DNA of 24,828 nt from Spirogloea muscicola (lineage: Eukaryota; Streptophyta; Zygnematophyceae; Spirogloeales; Spirogloeaceae). The stretch lies in NCBI GenBank assembly GCA_009602725.1, contig WELB01000016.1, positions 1,127,642-1,152,469 of the forward strand, in the 5' to 3' direction. The notes below the pieces were generated by a model. It was not told the DNA's origin. It was given only the letters and a program-made list of their open reading frames with translations, and made no database searches. Positions within the stretch are counted from its first letter, which is position 1; every line of letters starts with the position of its first letter. The translations under genes and the position numbers were made by a program. Below, one piece after another: positions 16,773 through 24,828 of this stretch.

Positions 16773-18909
16773 ATCCTAGCGGAACTAGGAACTTGGTTCC
16801 TAACAAAACATCATGTGTCTGCTGTTGTGATCATGCAAATAACAGACAATAATGTCCTCTTCGAAGGTATATCAGCATATAGGGTAATGCAAAGGGGTTT
16901 CCTTGTTATCCCTATGATGCTCAGTCCCACCGGCTGCAGTCTTGATTTTCATGTTGCTGCGAACAATATCTCTAGCCTGCAGGTGCAATTTTCCAATCAT
17001 GTTGCGACCCAGGAGTACTGGCTGGGCACCTGTGTCAATGAGTACGGAAGGTGTTACGGTACCTTCCACGGTCAGAATGCCTTCGGCATTGTCGAGGAAA
17101 GTAGCTGACGAGAATTTCTTCTGCCTCTCTTCCGCTGATCTGCATGGTACAGAACCAGAACAAGATAGATCTGGATTCGGTTGAGCAGGATACATGGTTG
17201 GAACGGCTGCAACTTGAACCATATGAGAATTGTCAGTACCAGAGCTATTCAGTAGTGTAGTACACAATCTCTCCTTTGTCCAACCTAAGTCATATAAGCT
17301 GAACACAGGTGTTCTATGCAGCTTAGTCAGAAGTACGTCCTTGGACAACTGGCAATCTGTAGGAACCACATTATCTGAAGCTATTTGAGCTTTAGGCAGA
17401 CGAGGCTCATTGGTCAGTGTAACTTCCTTGACTTTAAAACTTGCGGGGTAACGTGCATTCCCTGCACGTGCTGCCTGTTGCAAGTTAGTTTCGCCCCTCT
17501 TGAGAGGATTCCTGCTGTCAACAGTTGGTTCAGGAGCCGTGGCAGCAATAACAGCAAGGTGTGAGTAATCATACTCGTTTGCTGTCCCATCGAGGTCTTC
17601 TTCGACATCGTCCTGAGCGGCTTGAGCAACTGCAGCTGCAGCCAACTTGGCTCGCGTTTTAGCCTCGGCCTCATAAATAGCCAAATTCTGGGTCAGCCGT
17701 GCAACATCTTGTTCCAGTTTATTCATGTTAGATTGGTCAGTATGAACGGCGTAATCTTTGGAAGGACCCTGTCCACTCCCGTTCTTAGCTCGGAACTGAG
17801 CTGGAACTTTCTCTGGATTCTTTTTCCAGCACTGTGCATCACTGTGACCCAACCTTCCACAAAAGCCACATTTGACTCCCGCAGTCTGGAGTAATGCAGC
17901 ACAGTTCCTCTTTATGTGACCAGGCTTACCGCAGTTGTGACAAGTGATAGTAGGACGCGGTTGATACTGCTTAGAAGTCTGAGTCATTGTCTGAGACATA
18001 TCAGGTAATGCAACATGAGCTCTGGTGTTACCTGATAGAGGTTTCTTAACGAGAGTGTCTTTGTCGTCCTTCCTGTCCTTGTCAGAAGTTGACGAACCTG
18101 AGAAACGATCATCGACATTTTTAAGCGCAAAGTCTGCAGACTCCTTTTCAAGCATGACCTGGAAAACATCGGCCAGGTCAAAATGAGGTTTGTGGAGTTG
18201 CCGCGTCTGCATCAACATTAAGTTCAAAACATTGTGCATTGGCTTTATTAGACACAACCCGAAGGAATTGATTAGCTAAGTCTTGCGAACTGATGCTTGT
18301 CCGCGACTTCTCTATAAGAGTGGTGTACCGATGATAGCATGCGGTCACCGTTTCACCTTCAAGACGTCTGAACTTATACAGCTCTTGTTTGTAATGCATG
18401 ACGTTTTCCGGGAACTGTTTAGACATGCGTTTGATCATCTCTTCAACAGGATCCTCAATCAAACTAGGACCTGCCGCGATCTCTGCTGACGTAGCCGTCA
18501 AGGATAGAGGTGTTCTAAGGTCTAACACGTCTTCTTTAGTCCTTCTGTACACAGCTCCGGCAGCACCATTAAAATATTTGGCAAACAAGGTCATTCTCTG
18601 ACCTCGACCGACCACGTAACCCTGCACGTCTAACTCACAGAGTTCTGCCACGATATGGTCTCTGACTTCTTTCAATGAGGATCCGTCAGGCATGCCCGTG
18701 AATCTCGGACGATCACCTGAAGCCATGTGTGTACGTCTGATGCGAGGGCGTTTGGCTTTCAATTCTGCCGGCTGCTGGGAATCTCCGGTCGTTGGAGTAT
18801 CTGCAGCAGCAGAAGATTCGGGCAACACAAGAGTAGATCGACCAGTATCAGGCAGATCTGTGCTAACTGACTCGTCCAGATTGACAAGTTTTCCGGACCG
18901 CACTCTCAT
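16690..18909 (-). pseudogene. gag: Gag-protease, outer copy (frameshifted)
   Basis: Starts at ATG 18909 (MRVRSGKLVNLDE) and aligns along its length with the inner Gag. An extra A near 18240 (AAAGCCAATGC against AAAGCCATGC) shifts the frame; from 18257 the correct frame continues. It carries knuckles CHNCGKPGHIKRNC and CGFCGRLGHSDAQC, the coiled-coil segment, and without a stop the retropepsin motif VLIDTGAQPVLLG. Two bases missing after KIKTAAGGT shift the frame again near 16915. The protease end (LLGTKFLVPLGFGMHFYSD, RPDW) reads at 16806-16690 in another phase. Gag and protease are thus one polyprotein, followed by the methyltransferase. Confidence 0.85.
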
Positions 18910-19029
18910 ACGATGTTGTTTCAACAAACAGATTCAGCCAATCAGCAATGATAGAGCTGATGCGGTAGCCTCAGATGCAAAGCACTTCAAGAAGTCACAA
19001 AAGAAGATCGCTCGAGTCTGGCAAGATGA

Positions 19030-20040
19030 GTAGCAGTCCGCTCAGCAAGCGAAGCGGTATGTAACGAACTCAATCTTGTAACTCGGACTCGACTTTTGTG
19101 ACAGATTGTTCGAACCGCGGCTTTTGTAACTTCAGTCCGAACCGCGGCTTTTGTAACCCAGTCCGATCCGCGGCTTTTGAAACCTTAAGTCCGAACCGCG
19201 GCTTTTGGGACCCAATGCACCAATGCAAGCATGCAAGGACATACACGCAGGCACTGAGTGCAGCACCTTGCCTCAATGTAACGATATGGCAAGATTAGCA
19301 ACTGCTTATCGCAGTGTCACGTAGACTTCTCGCAGTCGTATGCAGGTCCAGGCTAAGGTTCACTAGCTGCCGTCCGCCGTATGCTCTACGCGCTACGCTC
19401 TCTGAGTGCAGGCGTGGACGCAGGCGCGGGGCCGTCTGCCGTGTACTCTACGCGCTACGCTCTCGGGGCGCAGGCGCGGACACCGGCGCGGGTGGCGCAG
19501 GCGTGGGCAGGAGGGTGAAGCTTGCCGAGCGGACTGCTCGGCTTGGGCTGCCCGCTTTGGCTTGGGTCGGGTGCTGCGGCGGCCGCTGGCCCTGGCCGGC
19601 TGGGCACTGTGAAGATCCGAGCGTTGCCTAATAGGCCAGGTTTGGCTGAGGCAACGTTGGTTGGCTAAGTTGGATGACGGACTTAGTGTGGGCCAACCAC
19701 ATGACCCAGGGGTCAATCAGTTGCGGGTGGTGAGTTTCAGTCGTTTGTTCCACGATCGGATGGTTTTCGTTGCGCGTTGGCTTGGGCTTTTGCCGTCGCG
19801 TTGTCGTTGTCGCTCCGTTGCGTTGGTGTTGCGTCGTCGTTGTTGCTCCGTCCTTGCATCGTTGGGGTTGAGTTGGTGGAGCGGTTGCCTTGACTTCAGA
19901 CTGGAAGAGGTTCCCCATCCCCGACTTGTCTCACATCTGGAACGCGTGACTCAGCCGTAGAACACACGTGTCAAGCCAGGTCATCTGTCCTAGTCAGATC
20001 GACACACACAAATAGGCAGTCGACGGGATATCGCACGACA
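19030..20040 (-). repeat. L segment, leader of the outer element
   Basis: The most diverged of the younger L copies. It begins TGTCGTGCGATATCCC at 20040 and ends near TTCGCTTGCTGAGCGGACTG before gag. It has the CAACGA-rich part (19790-19870), the GCCGAGC/GCTCGGC hairpin (19524-19542), a GAGCGTAGCGCGTAGAG tandem pair (19385-19470) and the 27-bp array (19095-19210). Confidence 0.8.
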
Positions 20041-20044
20041 GCTC
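20041..20044. repeat. right target-site duplication of the outer element (GCTC)
   Basis: Matches 10000-10003, directly outside the GACA end. Confidence 0.7.
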
Positions 20045-20149
20045 CCAGGAAATGGAGTGTGTATTGATTTATGGAGGGCTTGTGTGACCAAGTACGGAGG
20101 CAAGCGCATTGACAGATGTACATCACCTGCTGCTGCTAAGCTGACCCCC

Positions 20150-20530
20150 TCAGTAACCACGAGTCAGCACATAGAGTTCGCTAACTGATGCTCGAATACC
20201 AGACGGCAGTTGACAAGCTCTTGTGCCACCAGCTATGGTAAGGAAGCGAAGACAGCTTAGGGCCAGGTAAGAAAGAGAGACGAAGTGAGCTCGTCCAAAG
20301 GCGGCGAGGCGCTGTGAAAAGCCAGCCAGGAAAGAAGTCGACAATGTCCGAGTAACGAAGTAGAGTAAGCGGGGTTTCAAATGGGCGGGGGCTATGGAAG
20401 AGTCCAGCTCATGCCCAAGGGGCTCAGGGCTGCGAACAGGAAGAAGTGGGCATGAGCCATAAGGATGGGCTCGCTCATTGAGGATAGGGGCTGGAAAAGC
20501 CAGCCCAAAAAGGAGCCGGATATGTAATAT
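20150..20530 (-). mobile_element. LINE-like 3' tail
   Basis: At the upstream end is the 3' UTR of a neighbouring tail: hairpin GGGCTGG/CCAGCCC (20488-20494 and 20500-20506) after ATTTGATCGG. Downstream follows a second unit with a diverged CTGGCTGGCTTTTCACAGCG hairpin (20311-20330) and a coding end ASVSELYVLTRGY, TGA at 20150-20152. Confidence 0.45.
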
Positions 20531-20790
20531 TTGATCGGTCAAGCTGGCCGGGCCCCGCACGCGGCACCTGGCGCGAGGTCAGCAGTGCCGGCGCGGCTAT
20601 GCCACAGCAGCTGGCCGCCTGGCCGGCGGCCCCTTGGCACCGCCAAAGAGGCCTTCGATGTGCCACCTGGCCACGCCAGCTCAGCCGGAGCCGGCGGCGA
20701 TGGCAGGTCGTCCACGCAGGTGCACTCCAAGCCGTTTTGCCGTTTGACTGTGACGCTGTGACGGACCCCCCGTTCTCTTTTAAAAGTGTA
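20531..20790. other. GC-rich stretch without a recognised gene
   Basis: Open in several phases on both strands because of GC content; no domain recognised. It lies between two LINE-like 3' ends and could be degraded LINE coding sequence. Confidence 0.35.
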
Positions 20791-21225
20791 AATATTACAA
20801 TGTATTTGAAACAAAGAAAGGCCAAATAGCCAAGTGCCAAGGCAAGCACGTCTGAAGACGTACATCACATAGAACAGAAGAAAGTGCTCGCCCATAGAAG
20901 AGAGGGGCTCCTTTCAAAGCGGGCGAGGGCTGTGAAAGTTGGTAGGCCAACAGATTGGTGTTGAGGAGGATCTGACAAGTAGCCGACGCGGTTGCATGCC
21001 ATAGGTTGCGCTGCCAGCCGAGGGAGCGCGCAACGGGGCCGGGGGAATGCGGCTGCTGAGATTAAAACTTGGCTGTGAAAAGCTAGCCAGATGCACACAG
21101 GTGTTCATGACGGAGCCTGAGGAGGGGAGAATGCGGCTGGTGATATTAAAGCACCGGCTGTAACTGCCAGCCAGATGCATACAGGTCTTCATGACGGAGC
21201 CTAACGCTAGGCAGACAGGGCGCCC
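20790..21225 (-). mobile_element. LINE-like 3' UTRs, including a tandem 3' end
   Basis: On the minus strand two ~80-bp units follow each other (21200-21120 and 21115-21040). Each has GTCATGAASACCTGTRTGCA, a GGCTGGC/CTAGC...CAGCC hairpin, TTTAAT and CAGCAGCCGCATTC. Further down (20870-20790) is a different 3' UTR type: GTGATGTACGTC, CTTGCCTT, TTGGC...GGCC and TTTCAAATACA. That type recurs at 21410-21510 (minus) and 22040-22115 (plus). Confidence 0.45.
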
Positions 21226-21345
21226 TCAATATCCCCTTGTCAGCAGTAGGTAGTCAGATGAGCTGAGGGGAGGAAGAGCAACCCCGGCTGCTGCAAGGGC
21301 GCGACCAGCCCGGCAATGCAAAGCAATCGCCTGGAACCGCCGCCG
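21226..21345 (-). mobile_element. LINE-like coding end
   Basis: Minus strand: a short version of the recurring C-terminus (HCRAGRALAAA, then LSSSDYLLLTRGY; TGA at 21226-21228). About 25 bases present in the tails at 1-190 and 6324 are deleted in the middle. The upstream side joins unrelated purine-rich sequence. Confidence 0.5.
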
Positions 21346-21409
21346 GGTGGTCCTTGTACTTGTGCAGAGGGGGAGGGAGGAGGGGAAGACATTGCCTGGG
21401 GAGGAGCGA

Positions 21410-21725
21410 ATTCGTGTATTTGAAACAAACGAAGGCCAACATGGCCAAGTACAAAGAAGAAAAGAAGAAAAAGGCAAAGGCAAAGACGAAGGCAAGCACA
21501 TCTTAAGGAAGCGGCTGCCGATATTAAAAGAGCGGCTGTGAAAGCCAGCCAGATGCATACAGGTGGTCATGACGGAGCCACAGGCAAGGCAGCCAGGGCG
21601 CTCTTAGTACCCCCGTGTCAGCAGTAGAAAGCCAGATGAGCTGAGGGGAGGAAGAGCAACCCCGCTGCGCAAGCCAGAGGCTGCTGCAAGGTCGCGACAT
21701 CTTAAGGAGGAGAGGGCGGCGCGGC
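21410..21725 (-). mobile_element. LINE-like 3' tail plus a second 3' UTR type
   Basis: Coding end LAAASGLRSGVALPP...SGFLLLTRGY with TGA at 21604-21606. Its UTR has GTCATGACCACCTGTATGCA and hairpin GGCTGGCTTTCACAGCC (21534-21550), ending CCGCTTCC. At about 21510 it passes directly into the CTTGCC/TTGGCCATGTTGGCC type UTR of another unit (21510-21410). Confidence 0.5.
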
Positions 21726-21729
21726 GGAA

Positions 21730-22115
21730 TGATGGGCCGCCCGCCGCGGCGGGCGGGGAGGCGTGAGCTTGGCTTTTTCTCTGGGCGGCCCCGCCAATCT
21801 GGAGGCTGGCGCCGCTTCGGGCGGTGGCCGGCGCCGACGCCGGGCCCACGGCTGCTCGCGCCGCCCGCCCTTCTTCTTCTCCCTTACCCCCCCCCTTCCC
21901 CCCCCTCCCCCGAAAGCTGGGCGAGCTCTAGTTAGTCGCAGACGCAGAAGGGCTTCGAATCTGCCATCTGGTTTTCAGGCATCGCTTAGCGACCCTTATG
22001 AATTGACCCATGAATACTGAGTGGGTCAATCTGCTGTGGGTGATGTACGTCACTTAGTGTGCTTGCCTTTGTACTTGGCCATTCTGGCCTTCGTCTGTTT
22101 CGAACACACGAAATA
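21730..22115 (+). mobile_element. LINE-like 3' tail, plus orientation
   Basis: A diverged coding end LPSGFQASLSDPYELTHEY with TGA at 22018-22020, then GTGATGTACGTCACTTAG and the CTTGCCTTTGTACTTGGCCA UTR type. The upstream part is GC-rich, with C runs at 21885-21912. Confidence 0.4.
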
Positions 22116-22189
22116 TTTCCTCTACCTCCCCGCACCTCAGAAAATCTTAGGGTTTCTGGGTTTTTGGGCTGGCCTCTCATAGAAATGAG

Positions 22190-22560
22190 ATGTGAGCTCT
22201 TCCAAAGAGGGGGCGGGGGCTGTGAAAGAAGGAGGGCTCACCCATTGAGGAATTGATTGGGAGCTTCGTAACCCCGAGTCAGCAGCCGCGAGTCGGCGCA
22301 TTTTGCAGCTGGAAAAGAGGCACCCCGACGCTGACCCATAAGTAGCAGCTAAAGCGAGGCCTGCCCGCAAGTGCACAGCGTGAGCCTGGGACCGTTGGAA
22401 GGGAGTGGATAGCGGCATGCGGAACAACTGGGCAAGCGACCCGGCGGCGTTAAAGCCGGGCAGCTCACCTTGCTGTCCCTGCCGACCATCGAGAGAATGC
22501 GGCTGCTGATATTCAAAGAGCGGCTGTGAAAGCCAGCCAGATGCATACAGGCTTTTATTT
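22190..22560 (-). mobile_element. LINE-like 3' tail abutting another 3' end
   Basis: Minus strand: the 3' UTR end of one unit (22560-22492, CCTGTATGCATCTGGCTGGC ... CAGCAGCCGCATTCTC) runs directly into coding sequence of the next (FNAAGSLAQLFRMPLSTPFQ, HLRAGLALAATYGSASG). That unit's final LLTRGY at 22266 has lost its stop (CGA). Its UTR follows to about 22190. Confidence 0.5.
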
Positions 22561-22892
22561 CTGCAATTGTCGACCAATATACACAGACGGATCCACAAAG
22601 CAAAACAGGTGCTTCAGACAGGTGCTATGCCCATGCAAACTCCTCTACGACCTCCTTCGGAACAGTCCCTTGAAAAGGCATGAGGTTACTCGCTTGCAGA
22701 GCTAGCAACCACTCGCACTTGGGCTTATATGGGAAGTGAACCTCGTAAGTCAGTAGTGCTTTGGAGGCAAAATTTTCCACACGGCAATCTTTCTTCACAC
22801 ATTTTCATCTATTACGTAGCATGAAGTCTGTTAAATAGTATCATCTCTTTTGAGTCACTCAAATATGACCTTGATCAGCTACTGCCAGGAAT

Positions 22893-24108
22893 TTACGAGA
22901 TGGTGGCAGCAGCATTCCTGTTCTGAGTAAGCAGAGAAGTGGGACAGACCACAAAGTCTAGAGGTGGGAGAAGGTTCTGTCCCGTAGACGAGTACATATA
23001 ATTGAGGAACGACTTCACTGCAGCAGCATTGCAAATGGTGCACGGGGGTTGTGGTGGCACAATCTTGACGGCCACCCAAATGTACACGAAAGAAACCATG
23101 GGGCACACGCCAGTGCCTTGCTGGAAGATGGTGTTGACTCCAGACCAAGTCGCAGTAGCAGGTGGCAGAGAGACGGGGAAAGCGCCAGTGATGGAGCAGG
23201 CGTTGCCCTTGTAGTTCTGACCAGCCTTGTTGTTGGTTGCCGCAATGCGGATGTTGCCGGTGACAACTGTGACGGCTATTGGAGTTGCCAGGTAGGTGAT
23301 GGAGCCAGGGTGTCCGAATACATAGGCGGCAGCACCACAGGAGCCGGAGGCCGTCACCAGCCTGGGTGAGCCCCAGGTCACAACCTCGCCAACCTTGGTA
23401 GCGGGCCAAGGGCGGGCACCCCCAGCAGTGCAGAGGTTGAGGTAGGTCGTAAATACGAATGTAGTGCCGGCAGAGTCGGAGCGAGCGACCGGGACGGTGA
23501 TGTTACCCCCCCCAATGGCGGCTAAGAAGCCGGAGTACAGGTCTGCCAGGCTCTGGCAAGACAGAGTCAAATTTGTGGCACCGTTGTATAGCACCGAGAA
23601 CGACAGCAGGCCCTGCGGCACCGTCAACTTGCTGAAGCCAAGGCTAGCCTCTTGGGCGACCGTCATGGCAGCAACTGAGGCAACAACCAGATACTGCCTG
23701 GCCTTGAGGCCGGTGTACCCAGCACCTGAGCTGCCAGAGCAGGAGGGACACGCAATGTGGCGTCTCAATGTCAATAGATACACGGAGTTTCCTAGCATGT
23801 AAATAATGGCAACGGTATGCATCACTCCGTGAAAGTAGCAGGTCAACGGAGGCAATACATTGTTCTGGAGCAGAAGCTCGCAAGGAAGTGCAACGAGAGT
23901 GCCAGGAGATGGCAAGTGGGCTACTGTGACATTTGCCGTACCCGACCGAAGCGTAGCAGCCGAAGGAGCCGTAAGCGTTGAGGAGTTGGTTCTCCAATAC
24001 AACCGCAGCACTGGAGCCACCGAAGACGGTGGTGCCGGCGGGCGAGCAAGCGGCGGAGGCGGGGGCAGAGAGGCCGAGGACGAGCATGGCGGCGAGGAGG
24101 AATGTCAT
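22893..24108 (-). CDS. secreted PstS-like phosphate-binding-fold protein, two exons
   Basis: Predicted extracellular or wall protein with the fold of the periplasmic phosphate-binding protein PstS (and eukaryotic DING proteins). Exon 1 is 24108-23942, intron 23941-23731 (GTACGG...GGCAG, 211 bp), exon 2 is 23730-22893; the product is 334 residues, normal for PstS. Signal peptide MTFLLAAMLVLGLSAPASA, cleaved before ACS. Splicing gives a VG-GSGAGYTGLKA junction like the Gly-rich PstS loop. The best motif is VARSDSAGTTFVFTTYL, matching the PstS R-S-D-x-S-G-T anion loop. Later blocks GSCGAAAYVF, PGSITYL, CPMVSFVYIWV and FLNYMYSSTGQ follow PstS order. Cysteines are numerous. The splice sites are my prediction; phosphate as ligand is inference. 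Confidence 0.75.
23731..23941 (-). other. predicted intron of the PstS-like gene
   Basis: Donor GG|GTACGG, acceptor CTCTGGCAG|CTCAGG, phase 2. The same sites occur in the decayed copy (9179-9387, donor GG|GTATCC). Without removal, the conserved N-terminal and C-terminal parts are in different frames. Confidence 0.6.
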
Positions 24109-24613
24109 GGCTGCTCAAGTCGGTAGGAGTCGCAGGGGCCTGCGGTGTGGGACTGGAAGCACGGCGGTCAGCTGCACTCGATCTTATGGGGCTCGAGAGC
24201 AGCCTCTTCCGGGGCCCTCCGCCTCGAGGTGGCAATCCGTCACTCAATGCCCCTACAGGGCGGTAGGGATGAACGAGGAGCTCTCTGGAGGTCGAGGCGG
24301 CCGTGAAAGGCCAGCCCAGAAGGAAGGTCAAACAGGGAGTAGGGGGAGTCCAGGGTAGCATCCTCATCCGCAGGAATTGCGAAAGGCCAGCGAGCGACGC
24401 GTGGCCCTGCTTGTAGGCGGATACCCAAGACGCCCGAGATGCCCTAGATGCCCGAGATGCCGATACCGTGTCCCGCCCAGGCCGACCAAAGGCGGGCCCA
24501 CGGCCGGCGACGATCGGGAGCTGGCCTCACAAGCGGACTAATGAATAAAGTAAGACGCTTCCAGTAGACTATACTCGTAGGCCCAGGCCCGGTCAGGGTG
24601 GAGCAGGGCGGCT

Positions 24614-24828
24614 TTTCCAACGTTGACTTCCCTGCAGCCGGGTCGCTGGCGCAAGTGTATCGAATGCGCCTGGCCGTCTCGCTGCAGAGGTCCATGGCCC
24701 GGGCGCTGCACCTTCGTGCCGGCAGAGCCCTCGCTGCTGCCTCTGGCTCTGGCCAGGGGACCCACTTCCAGGAGCCCAGCATCTCTGATCTGCGGCTGCT
24801 TAGCAGGGGTTACTGAGTGTCTCGTAGC
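24614..24828 (+). mobile_element. LINE-like 3' tail, plus orientation
   Basis: Open frame reading VDFPAAGSLAQVYRMRLAVS, LQRSMARALHLRAGRALA, then SISDLRLLSRGY and TGA at 24814-24816. It pairs at protein level with the minus-strand tail at 5868-6090, differing mostly at silent positions from the tail at 6324-6480. Its 3' UTR lies beyond the window. Confidence 0.55.

Larger units (their letters stand above)
10004..20040 (-). mobile_element. outer DNMT-bearing retroelement, nested by a second copy
   Basis: On the minus strand the element starts TGTCGTGCGATATCCCGTCG (20040) and ends CGCCCTCGCGCATGACA (10004), flanked by GCTC target duplications. Order: long leader L (20040 to ~19030), gag (18909 on), retropepsin, methyltransferase (16700-15966), interruption by the inner element (10310-15961), a last bit of methyltransferase (10309-10250), about 45 bp of filler, and the 200-bp 3' end S. 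Without the insertion it is about 4.4 kb. RT, RNase H and integrase core are missing, so it is a deletion derivative mobilised in trans. The two ends share only a short imperfect inverted TGTCRTGCG; no direct LTR is visible. Confidence 0.75.
22561..24613 (-). repeat. segmental duplication, copy 2 (PstS-like gene and flanks)
   Basis: Partner of 7999-10003, same orientation, about 12.6 kb further on. The alignment breaks on the left at CTGCAATTG, where a LINE-like tail abuts, and on the right near GCAGGGCGGCT. Copy 2 has an extra ~40 bp near 24538-24578 that copy 1 lacks. Confidence 0.85.

Noticed and set aside
10004-20040. DIRS-type tyrosine-recombinase element, suggested by inverted terminal similarity and a methyltransferase.
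   Set aside because: A retropepsin and an integrase-tail-like segment are present, exact 4-bp target duplications flank two copies, and no tyrosine recombinase is visible. DIRS methyltransferases are of the adenine type, unlike the C5 motifs here.
1-24828. tRNA-derived SINE identity for the recurrent tails.
   Set aside because: No A-box/B-box promoter pair was seen, and the silent-site substitution pattern shows protein coding origin.

Overview
The window looks like repeat-rich nuclear DNA of a green alga, most likely of the Chlamydomonas/Haematococcus type. The evidence is indirect: an intron-containing gene for a secreted protein, TGTAA motifs of the kind green algae use for polyadenylation (5115-5125), GC-rich repeats with (CAACGA)-like arrays, and retroelement proteins (zinc-knuckle gag, retropepsin, PHD finger) of a type I associate with algal retroelements. 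Species assignment is inference. There is no bacterial operon, rRNA, tRNA or CRISPR array.

Layout. Bases 1-3070 hold the tail of a LINE-like element and then sequence with no gene I recognise. Bases 3074-5450 are an old, degraded copy of the retroelement described below. Bases 5730-7560 are LINE-like 3' tails and GC-rich minisatellites, followed by a possible polypurine tract and LTR edge near 7550-7570. Bases 7999-10003 hold a decayed copy of a two-exon gene for a secreted PstS-like (phosphate-binding fold) protein. Bases 10004-20040 are one large mobile element lying in minus orientation, flanked by the 4-bp target duplication GCTC. It carries gag (two CCHC knuckles), a retropepsin and a DNMT3-like C5-cytosine methyltransferase. 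A second copy of the same family (10310-15961, target duplication AGCC) is inserted inside the methyltransferase, just after its catalytic Pro-Cys. That inner copy is itself rearranged and brings another gag-protease fragment, a methyltransferase fragment, an integrase-C-terminus-like segment and a PHD finger. Bases 20150-22560 are a dense chain of LINE-like 3' tails. Bases 22561-24613 are the second, apparently intact copy of the PstS-like gene, followed by another LINE-like tail to the end.

The most interesting system is the retroelement family. It combines a DNA methyltransferase and a PHD chromatin reader with gag and protease. Three copies share the same two unlike ends (TGTCGTGCG... and ...CGCATGACA), with 4-bp target duplications that are exact in two copies and one base off in the third. 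I can find no direct long terminal repeat. No reverse transcriptase, RNase H or catalytic integrase core is visible, so all copies here look like internally deleted, non-autonomous derivatives. Methyltransferase capture by retrotransposons is known from dinoflagellates and charophytes; the architecture here looks like another case.

The only gene that looks functional is the PstS-like gene at 22893-24108 (minus strand).
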